From the NCBI GenBank assembly GCA_016293265.1, contig JAEDEN010000047.1, positions 1 through 13,121 of the forward strand: a DNA stretch of 13,121 nucleotides, in the 5' to 3' direction. Under the pieces are notes generated by a model. It was not told the DNA's origin. It was given only the letters and a program-made list of their open reading frames with translations, and ran no database searches. This document shows, in pieces, positions 6,356 through 11,770 of this stretch (positions are counted from its first letter, which is position 1; every line of letters starts with the position of its first letter). Position numbers and translations under genes: made by a program. The stretch is from Oscillospiraceae bacterium. GTDB lineage: Bacteria > Bacillota > Clostridia > Oscillospirales > Oscillospiraceae.

Positions 6356-6383
6356 ATCATATCACAGTTTTGACGGAAGTCAA
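6356..6383 (-). promoter_or_regulatory. dpaL promoter with inverted repeat at the -35
   Basis: On the minus strand TTGACT (6383-6378) and TATGAT (6361-6356) are 16 bp apart, followed by a leader of about 45 nt. An inverted repeat TTGAC-N4-GTCAA (6370-6383) covers the -35 and could be an operator. Confidence 0.6.
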
Positions 6384-6459
6384 CCCCACCTTTTCACCAG
6401 AAGGGGACAAAACCGCCGGAAAACGCTCCCTTCGGCCCCGGAAAGGCAAACCTCTCTCC

Positions 6460-6488
6460 TTGACAAATACCCCCCAGGGGTATATACT
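6460..6488 (+). promoter_or_regulatory. copA-csoR-copZ promoter
   Basis: TTGACA (6460-6465) and TATACT (6483-6488) are 17 bp apart, a near-consensus housekeeping promoter. The start would fall near 6495. CsoR operator 1 fills the spacer and operator 2 lies in the leader, so repression would be by blocking polymerase. Confidence 0.85.
6467..6483 (+). promoter_or_regulatory. CsoR operator 1
   Basis: ATACCCC (6467-6473) and GGGGTAT (6477-6483) form a perfect inverted repeat with a 3-bp centre. This is the known CsoR pattern of TACCC/GGGTA half-sites around a G/C-rich centre. It lies between the -35 and -10 of the copper operon. Confidence 0.85.
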
Positions 6489-6500
6489 GTCCCCAGAATA

Positions 6501-6519
6501 CATACCCCACCGGGGTATG
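6501..6519 (+). promoter_or_regulatory. CsoR operator 2
   Basis: CATACCCC (6501-6508) and GGGGTATG (6512-6519) form a perfect 8-bp-arm inverted repeat with a 3-bp centre. It lies just downstream of the expected transcription start and 19 bp before the copA start codon. Its centre is 35 bp from the centre of operator 1. Confidence 0.82.
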
Positions 6520-6538
6520 ACAGTTCAAAGGAGGACCT

Positions 6539-8788
6539 ATGCGCGAAGAACAGTATGAGATCAGCGGAATGCACTGCGCGGCGTGCAGCGCGTCCGTGGA
6601 AAAAGTGACGCGGCGGTTGGAGGGCGTGGAGCGCAGCGATGTGAATCTGACCACCGGCATCATGACTATCCGCTACGAGGAGAGCAAAGTCACACCGGAG
6701 CAGATCATCGCAAAGGTGGAAAAGGCGGGCTTTGGCGCTGCCCTCCGCCAAAAGGAGCGGGAGGCCCAGCCGGAGGACCGGGCCGGGGCGGAAGAGGCCG
6801 CCCTGCGGCGGCGCAGGACAGAGCTGATGGTCTCCGGGGCTTTTTCCCTGGTTCTTTTATATGTATCCATGGGACAGATGCTGCCCTTCGGGCTTCCCGC
6901 CCTGCCGGTACCGGAGATCGTCTCCATGCACGCCCATCCCGTGAACTTCGCCATGCTGCAGCTTCTGCTGGCGGTCCCGGTGCTCTACTGCGGGCGGAAT
7001 TTCTTCACCAGCGGCTTCAAGGCGCTGCTCCACGGCAATCCCAACATGGACTCCCTGGTGGCCATCGGCTCCGCCTGCTCCTTTGTCTACAGCGTGGCCA
7101 TGACCTTCCTCATCGACTATGACCCCCACACCTATGTCCACAACCTTTACTATGAATCCGCCGCCGTGGTGCTGACCCTGGTCTCCCTCGGCAAATTCCT
7201 GGAAAGCCGGAATATGCAAAAGACCAAGGGGGCCATCACGGCGCTGATGCGCCTCTCTCCCGACACCGCCATTCTGGCCCAGTCCGGCCGGGAGGTCCCC
7301 ACCAGGCAGCTAAAGGCGGGGGACCTGGTGCTGGTAAAGCCCGGGGCCAGGATCCCCGCCGACGGCTCTGTGACGGAGGGAGAGAGCAGCGTCAACGAGG
7401 CCATGCTCACCGGAGAGAGTATGCCGGTGGAAAAAAGGGTGGGCAGCCAGGTCATCGGCGGCAGCGTGAACCAGAACGGGGTGCTCACCGTCCGGGTGGA
7501 GCGCACCGGCGAGGATACCACCCTCTCCCGCATTATCCGCTTCGTGGAGGACGCCCAGGGGAAAAAGGCCCCCATCTCCCGCACGGCGGACAAAGTGGCC
7601 GGCGTGTTTGTGCCGGTGGTGATGGCCATCGCCCTCCTGGCCGCCGTCTGCTGGGCCATAGCGGGCCAGCCCCTCTCCTTCGTGCTGCGGGTGTTCACCT
7701 CGGTGCTGGTCATCGCCTGTCCCTGCGCCCTGGGTCTTGCCACCCCCACCGCCATCATGGTGGGCACCGGCCTTGGGGCCCGGCGGGGCATTCTCATCCG
7801 TTCCGGCGAGATTCTGGAGGTCACCCACAGTGTGGATACCGTGGTGCTGGACAAAACCGGAACCGTCACGGAGGGCAAGCCCGCCGTAACGAAGCTGGTC
7901 CCCTACGGGTGTAAAGCATCCGCCCTGCTGTCCGTGGCCGCCGCGGTGGAGGCCGTGTCCGCCCATCCCCTGGCGGAGGCCATCTGCGCCTATGCCGGGG
8001 AGCAGGGGGTGGAGGCCCCGCCCCGGCCAGAGGCGTTTGAAAACCTTTCCGGCAGGGGGCTGAAGGCCACCCTTGAGGGGCATGACGTCCTTGCGGGCAA
8101 CCGCCGCCTTCTGGAGGAAAACGGCGTGGATGCCGCCCCCCTGGCGGAAGAGGCCGCCCGCCTTGCCGCCCAGGGCCAGACGCCCATGTACTTTGCCCGG
8201 GACGGGGTTCTGCTGGGGCTGATCAGCGTGGCGGACAAAGTCAAGGACACCAGCACCCAGGCCATCCGGGCCATGAAGGAGGCCGGTATCCGCACCGTGC
8301 TCCTCACCGGCGACAGCCGGGCCGCCGCCGGCCACATCGGCGCCCTTGTGGGGGTGGACCAGGTGATCGCCGAGGTACTGCCGGAGGAAAAGGCGGGGGT
8401 GGTCCAGAAGCTCCAGGCAGAGGGCCGCAGGGTCATGATGGTGGGCGACGGCATCAACGACGCCCCCGCCCTCACCGCTGCCACCGTGGGCTGCGCCATC
8501 GGCAGCGGCAGTGACATCGCCATCGAATCGGCGGACATCGTCCTCATGCGGGACGACCTTATGGACGTACAGCGGGCGCTGCGGCTGTCCGCGCTGACGC
8601 TGCGCCACATCAAGCAAAACCTCTTCTGGGCCTTTTGCTACAACACCATCGGCATTCCCATCGCGGCAGGACTCTTGTATCTCTTCGGCGGCCCCCTGCT
8701 CTCCCCCATGTTCGCAGGAGCCGCCATGTCCCTCAGTTCCGTGTGCGTTGTGGGCAACGCGCTGCGGCTGGGGCGGGCAAAGCTGTAA
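6539..8788 (+). CDS. copA: Copper-exporting P1B-type ATPase
   Basis: This 749-residue membrane pump should export Cu(I) using ATP. One N-terminal metal-binding domain carries GMHCAAC (Cys13, Cys16). Membrane helices follow from about residue 95, with the transport-site CPC at 394-396. The catalytic machinery is complete: TGES in the actuator domain, the phosphorylated Asp438 in DKTGT, His476-Pro477 in the nucleotide-binding domain, and GDGIND at 636-641. Tyr701-Asn702 and the MSLSS motif at 730-734 in the last two helices are the Cu(I)-specific membrane ligands, which argues against Zn/Cd transport. The start ATG 6539 has AAAGGAGG. It is the first gene of the copper operon, behind two CsoR operators; csoR follows 13 bp after its stop. 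The single metal-binding domain is common in Firmicutes, where many others have two. Confidence 0.97.
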   Translation: MREEQYEISGMHCAACSASVEKVTRRLEGVERSDVNLTTGIMTIRYEESKVTPEQIIAKVEKAGFGAALRQKEREAQPEDRAGAEEAALRRRRTELMVSGAFSLVLLYVSMGQMLPFGLPALPVPEIVSMHAHPVNFAMLQLLLAVPVLYCGRNFFTSGFKALLHGNPNMDSLVAIGSACSFVYSVAMTFLIDYDPHTYVHNLYYESAAVVLTLVSLGKFLESRNMQKTKGAITALMRLSPDTAILAQSGREVPTRQLKAGDLVLVKPGARIPADGSVTEGESSVNEAMLTGESMPVEKRVGSQVIGGSVNQNGVLTVRVERTGEDTTLSRIIRFVEDAQGKKAPISRTADKVAGVFVPVVMAIALLAAVCWAIAGQPLSFVLRVFTSVLVIACPCALGLATPTAIMVGTGLGARRGILIRSGEILEVTHSVDTVVLDKTGTVTEGKPAVTKLVPYGCKASALLSVAAAVEAVSAHPLAEAICAYAGEQGVEAPPRPEAFENLSGRGLKATLEGHDVLAGNRRLLEENGVDAAPLAEEAARLAAQGQTPMYFARDGVLLGLISVADKVKDTSTQAIRAMKEAGIRTVLLTGDSRAAAGHIGALVGVDQVIAEVLPEEKAGVVQKLQAEGRRVMMVGDGINDAPALTAATVGCAIGSGSDIAIESADIVLMRDDLMDVQRALRLSALTLRHIKQNLFWAFCYNTIGIPIAAGLLYLFGGPLLSPMFAGAAMSLSSVCVVGNALRLGRAKL

Positions 8789-8801
8789 AGGAGGCGGAAG
8801 A

Positions 8802-9101
8802 ATGGAACATCAGGAAAACTGCTGCCGCCGCAAACACCGGGAGCAGCCGGAATATGACGCCCTGATCCGGCGTCTGAACCGCATCGAAGGGCAAGTCCGG
8901 GGCGTGAAGGGCATGGTGGAAAAGGAGGCCTATTGCACGGATATCCTCACTCAGGTCTCCGCCATCCAATCGGCGCTGAACGCCTTTTCCCGGGAGCTGC
9001 TGGCAAACCACATCCGCACCTGCGTGGTGACGGATATCCAAAACGGGCAGACGGAGGTCGTGGACGACCTTCTGAACACCATACAAAAAATGATGAAATA
9101 A
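8802..9101 (+). CDS. csoR: Copper-sensing transcriptional repressor CsoR
   Basis: This 99-residue all-helical DUF156-family repressor binds operator DNA as a tetramer without copper and lets go when Cu(I) binds. The Cu(I) ligands are all present with exact family spacing: Cys45 (AYC), His70 and Cys74 (NHIRTC), corresponding to Cys36-His61-Cys65 of the Mycobacterium protein. The conserved RLNRIEGQVRGV stretch is at 24-35. The start ATG 8802 has AAAGGAGG; the in-frame upstream extension lies inside copA. The N-terminal tail (1-17) carries two adjacent cysteines and two histidines, which most homologues lack in this form. It presumably controls its own operon through the operators at 6467 and 6501. 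Confidence 0.95.
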   Translation: MEHQENCCRRKHREQPEYDALIRRLNRIEGQVRGVKGMVEKEAYCTDILTQVSAIQSALNAFSRELLANHIRTCVVTDIQNGQTEVVDDLLNTIQKMMK

Positions 9102-9116
9102 CTGGAGGAAATGAAC

Positions 9117-9311
9117 ATGACAACCATCTCTGTCCCTGATATGATGTGCGAAAACTGCGTTAAACGCATCACCAACGCCCTGAGCGCCGCAGAGTTGAAC
9201 TTCAGTGTGGAGCTGTCTTCCAAAACCGTGTCCATCGACGGCTGTGAGCACTGCGTCAAAACCGCCCTGGAGGAGCTGGAAGACCTGGGCTTCACGCCCC
9301 AGGTAAAATAA
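9117..9311 (+). CDS. copZ: CopZ-like copper chaperone (HMA domain) with a second CxxC
   Basis: This 64-residue cytosolic protein is a single heavy-metal-associated (ferredoxin-like) domain that should carry Cu(I) to CopA. The metal loop is DMMCENC (Cys11, Cys14). A second pair, DGCEHC (Cys43, Cys46), lies where helix 2 begins and is not part of the usual CopZ plan. I chose ATG 9117, because GGAGG (9104-9108) is 8 nt upstream; the in-frame ATG at 9111 is only 2 nt from it. It follows csoR by 15 bp and ends the operon before a terminator at 9318-9345. The classical copy lacks the MxCxxC Tyr/Lys details needed to predict affinity. The copper assignment rests mainly on operon context. Confidence 0.88.
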   Translation: MTTISVPDMMCENCVKRITNALSAAELNFSVELSSKTVSIDGCEHCVKTALEELEDLGFTPQVK

Positions 9312-9317
9312 AGGAGA

Positions 9318-9353
9318 AATGCCTCCGGCTTCCGCCGGAGGCATTGTTTATTT
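9318..9353 (+). terminator. Terminator of the copper operon
   Basis: AATGCCTCCGGC (9318-9329) and GCCGGAGGCATT (9334-9345) form a perfect 12-bp stem with a TTCC loop, starting 7 nt after the copZ stop. The tail TGTTTATTT is moderately T-rich. Confidence 0.8.
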
Positions 9354-9406
9354 GCCGCCGCACTGTGCAAACTACCCCTGAAGACAAAAAAGGGGCTGAA
9401 AGAGAC

Positions 9407-10123
9407 ATGGGGAAAAGGCGAACGGCAGCGGCGCTTTTGTGCGCACTGCTTCTGACAGGCTGCGCCGGCAGCGGCGCTGTGGAAGCCGACGGCACGGCAC
9501 AGATCACGGAGGAGGTCAAATATGTGGCCCTGACCTTCGACGACGGTCCCCGCCGGGCCACCACCACCCGGCTTTTGGACGGTCTGAAGGAACGGGGCGC
9601 CGCCGCCACCTTCTTCCTTGTGGGAGAGGAGATTGCGGGAAACGAGGATCTGATCCGCCGTATGGCTGAGGAGGGGCACCAGGTCGGTAACCACACCTGG
9701 AGCCATATGCGGTTGGAAAATGCTTCGCCGGAGACGGTCCGGCAGGAGATCCAGCGCACCGACGAAGCGCTGGATGCCATTCTGGGGCCGGGCAGCTACT
9801 GGCTGCGCCCGCCCTACGGCCTGCTCCCGGCCAAGGCGGAAACGCTGATCCCTGTGCCTATGGTCAAGTGGTCCGTGGACCCCAGGGATTGGGAAAGCCG
9901 GGACACCAAAAAAGTGACCGACGCCATTTTGAAGGCCGTAAAGCCAAACAGCATCATCCTCCTTCACGACATCTATCCCACCTCCGTGGATGCGGCGCTG
10001 CAGGTGGTGGACACCCTCCAGGCCCAGGGCTACTGGTTCGTGACGGTGGAGGAGCTTTTGACCATCAACGGCATCAAACCGGAAAAGGGCGTCATGTACC
10101 GCAGCGGGGACTTGCCGGCATGA
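9407..10123 (+). CDS. Lipoprotein polysaccharide deacetylase (NodB domain, CE4)
   Basis: This 238-residue exported enzyme should remove N-acetyl groups from a glycan, most likely peptidoglycan, at the cell surface. Residues 1-18 are a lipoprotein signal with lipobox LLTGC, so Cys19 would be lipidated. All five CE4 motifs are present: TFDDGP (catalytic base and metal Asp), the metal-binding HTWSH, RPPYG, DPRDW and ILLHD. The NodB domain occupies nearly the whole mature protein. The start is ATG 9407; it has a weak ribosome site (AGGGG about 12 nt upstream) but gives a perfect signal peptide. A TTG at 9344 would start inside the copZ terminator. I see no clear promoter, so it may depend partly on readthrough from the copper operon. 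It ends 5 nt before a terminator shared with secG. Confidence 0.93.
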   Translation: MGKRRTAAALLCALLLTGCAGSGAVEADGTAQITEEVKYVALTFDDGPRRATTTRLLDGLKERGAAATFFLVGEEIAGNEDLIRRMAEEGHQVGNHTWSHMRLENASPETVRQEIQRTDEALDAILGPGSYWLRPPYGLLPAKAETLIPVPMVKWSVDPRDWESRDTKKVTDAILKAVKPNSIILLHDIYPTSVDAALQVVDTLQAQGYWFVTVEELLTINGIKPEKGVMYRSGDLPA

Positions 10124-10153
10124 AAAAAGAGACTGCTTTCGCAGTCTCTTTTT
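10124..10153. terminator. Bidirectional terminator between deacetylase and secG
   Basis: GAGACTGC (10129-10136) and GCAGTCTC (10141-10148) pair perfectly around TTTC. An A-run on the left and a T-run on the right let it work in both directions. It serves the converging deacetylase (+) and secG (-) genes. Confidence 0.9.
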
Positions 10154-10168
10154 ATCATCTCTCATCCA

Positions 10169-10408
10169 TTAACCCAGAATCAGCAGCACCAGAGTCAGGA
10201 TCAGGAAGCCGGCACCCATCCACTTGGTAGCCCGGGCCAGCTTGGCATCCAGCGTCTTGGCCTTGTTCTTCGCCAGGAAGGAGTCAGCCACACCGCCGAT
10301 GGCACCGGACAAGCCGGCGCTCTTGCCGGACTGGAACAGAACTGCCGCGATGATGGCAACGCCGCAGAGGAGCTGCAGGATGGTAATAATCAGTTTCAAT
10401 GCGTCCAT
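10169..10408 (-). CDS. secG: Preprotein translocase subunit SecG
   Basis: This 79-residue inner component of the SecYEG channel assists protein export at the cytoplasmic membrane. Two hydrophobic helices (about 3-25 and 60-78) flank the conserved loop LFQSGKSAGLSGAIGG (24-39), the hallmark of SecG. The start is ATG 10408, because GGAGG lies 8 nt upstream; an in-frame TTG at 10423 would overlap that site. The length is typical of Gram-positive SecG. It is a single gene with a promoter at 10464-10492 and a shared terminator. Its frequent partners (rnr, smpB) are not downstream here. Confidence 0.94.
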   Translation of the reverse strand: MDALKLIITILQLLCGVAIIAAVLFQSGKSAGLSGAIGGVADSFLAKNKAKTLDAKLARATKWMGAGFLILTLVLLILG

Positions 10409-10463
10409 GTGGAAAACCTCCAAAATTCACTCATACTGATGAGAATTCATTCTACGGTGTTAT

Positions 10464-10492
10464 ATCTTAACATAGTTCCCGCGCCTTTTCAA
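10464..10492 (-). promoter_or_regulatory. secG promoter
   Basis: On the minus strand TTGAAA (10492-10487) and TAAGAT (10469-10464) are 17 bp apart. The leader to the secG start is about 50 nt. Confidence 0.7.
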
Positions 10493-10554
10493 GGGAAATT
10501 TTCAAAAAATCCCCCTCCATTCACCTTCCCTTTTGGAAAAAAGCCGAACTTGAT

Positions 10555-10568
10555 AGAACAAATGTTTG
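10555..10568 (+). promoter_or_regulatory. SOS (LexA) box upstream of lexA
   Basis: AGAACAAATGTTTG closely resembles the Bacillus-type SOS box CGAAC-N4-GTTCG, with the first C changed to A and one C changed to T in the right half. It overlaps the lexA -35 element, so LexA bound here would block its own transcription. Confidence 0.75.
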
Positions 10569-10594
10569 CATTTTGAGAACAGATATGCTATATT
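10566..10594 (+). promoter_or_regulatory. lexA promoter (extended -10)
   Basis: TTGCAT (10566-10571) and TATATT (10589-10594) are 17 bp apart, with a TGC extended -10 just before the latter. The start would be near 10601, about 40 nt before the lexA start codon. Confidence 0.65.
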
Positions 10595-10642
10595 AGAATT
10601 GTAAGAGACCGGCAAACGCCATTTTGAAAACTGGAGGTAGTT

Positions 10643-11233
10643 ATGGCCAAGCTTTCCCATATGCAGCAAAAGATCTATGAATACATCTCCTCCTGCATCA
10701 AAAACCAGGGGTATCCCCCCTCCGTGCGGGAGATCGGTGACGCCGTGGGGCTGAAATCCCCCTCCACGGTGCATTTCCATCTCAAGCGCCTGGAGGAATT
10801 GGGCGTCATTGTCAAGGGCAGCGGAAAGGGTCGGGCCATCACCCTGGCGGAACCCCCTGTCCCCGAAGACCAGGTCCCCATCGTGGGCAACGTGGCCGCC
10901 GGCAGTCCCATCCTGGCGGAGGAGTGCATTGAGGATTACCTCACCTTCGATACCGGCGGGCGGCAAAATGAGTACTTTGCCCTGCGGGTCCGGGGTGAAT
11001 CCATGCTGGGCGCAGGCATCCTCCCCGGCGACCTTGTGGTTGTGCACCGCCAACAGACTGCCAACAACGGGGAGATCGTGGTGGCCATGATCGAGGATGA
11101 AGCCACAGTCAAACGCCTGTCCCGCCGGAACGGCCACACCTGGCTCCTTCCGGAAAATGACGCCTATTCCCCCATCGACGGAACCTACGCCCAGATCCTG
11201 GGCAAGGTGGCCGCTGTGGTCCGCCGGTATTGA
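10643..11233 (+). CDS. lexA: LexA, SOS-response repressor and self-cleaving protease
   Basis: This 196-residue repressor of DNA-damage genes cleaves itself when RecA filaments form. The N-terminal winged helix-turn-helix (1-68) contains PPSVREIGDAVGLKSPSTVHFHLKRL in two parts around residues 25-50. The scissile Ala86-Gly87 lies in NVAAGSP. The catalytic dyad is Ser120 (RGESMLGAGI) and Lys157 (EATVKRL), with the same spacing as E. coli Ser119/Lys156. The start ATG 10643 has TGGAGG upstream. An SOS box over the -35 shows autoregulation. It stands alone: the next gene, gdhA, is 537 bp away, and a possible weak terminator lies at 11268-11307. Confidence 0.97.
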   Translation: MAKLSHMQQKIYEYISSCIKNQGYPPSVREIGDAVGLKSPSTVHFHLKRLEELGVIVKGSGKGRAITLAEPPVPEDQVPIVGNVAAGSPILAEECIEDYLTFDTGGRQNEYFALRVRGESMLGAGILPGDLVVVHRQQTANNGEIVVAMIEDEATVKRLSRRNGHTWLLPENDAYSPIDGTYAQILGKVAAVVRRY

Positions 11234-11770
11234 CAGCAAAATGCACAAAGAATCCCGCCGCCCGTCCCCAGAAAAGGAAATTTCTGGAAATTTTAAAAAA
11301 TTTTTTTGCCTTTTTTTCCTGGGGAGATCCTCCGGATTTTGCATAACAGTCTAAATCCTCATGCACCGCCAAAGGTCGGAGGGAACCAGCAGAAAAACCC
11401 GCCGGCGGTCAGACTTCCCCCGGTCAAGCCGGAGATATCGCTTTTTTTCAGTGCAACATCCGTCAAGAAATACACTCCTTTCGCTTATTTTAGGACGTTC
11501 CTTTTCCCCTCCTCCTGTTCGCCGCGGGCGGACATCATACCACCATTTCCACAAGCAGAAAACGCCTCTCTTTTTTTGCATTTTTTCCTGCAAGTTTTTT
11601 GCCTTTGGAATTCATTATGAATTTTTTTCGTCAGAGCCCGTGTGGGGGGAATTCCATGATTTACAAATTTACCCCTTGTTTCTTTTGTTTGTTTATGCTA
11701 TGCTGGCAATAGCAAAACCCCGTTCCTAAGTTTATTTTGACCAAATAATATTTTTAGGAGGAAAAGTCCA
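11234..11770. other. 537-bp lexA-gdhA gap without a convincing gene
   Basis: The stretch is rich in T-runs. After lexA, CCAGAAA (11268-11274) and TTTCTGG (11281-11287) form a 7-bp hairpin followed by A/T runs to 11307, a possible lexA terminator. A CCGG-TCAAG-CCGG hairpin near 11420-11432 precedes a T7 run at 11442-11448. On the minus strand a 35-codon frame (11466-11359, TTG start, GGAG 8 nt upstream) is possible but unproven. A near-perfect palindrome AATTCAT-T-ATGAATT lies at 11609-11623. The gdhA promoter is at 11676-11704. No RNA family was recognised. Confidence 0.5.
11676..11704 (+). promoter_or_regulatory. gdhA promoter (extended -10)
   Basis: TTGTTT (11676-11681) and TATGCT (11699-11704) are 17 bp apart, with a TGC extended -10. 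The leader would be about 60 nt and carries an AGGAGG ribosome site 9 nt before the gdhA start. Confidence 0.6.

Noticed and set aside
4738..6558. 606-codon plus-strand open frame
   Set aside because: It is antisense to dpaL and part of the sigma gene, runs through the dpaL terminator and both divergent promoters, and has no recognisable domain.
7310..8617. 435-codon minus-strand open frame
   Set aside because: It is fully antisense to copA, His/Gly/Pro-rich, with no ribosome site or family resemblance.
9111..9116. ATG 9111 as the copZ start
   Set aside because: It is only 2 nt from GGAGG; ATG 9117 has the normal 8-nt spacing and keeps the domain intact.
9344..9406. TTG start extending the deacetylase by 21 residues
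   Set aside because: It lies in the copper-operon terminator stem and would put extra residues before a clean lipoprotein signal peptide.
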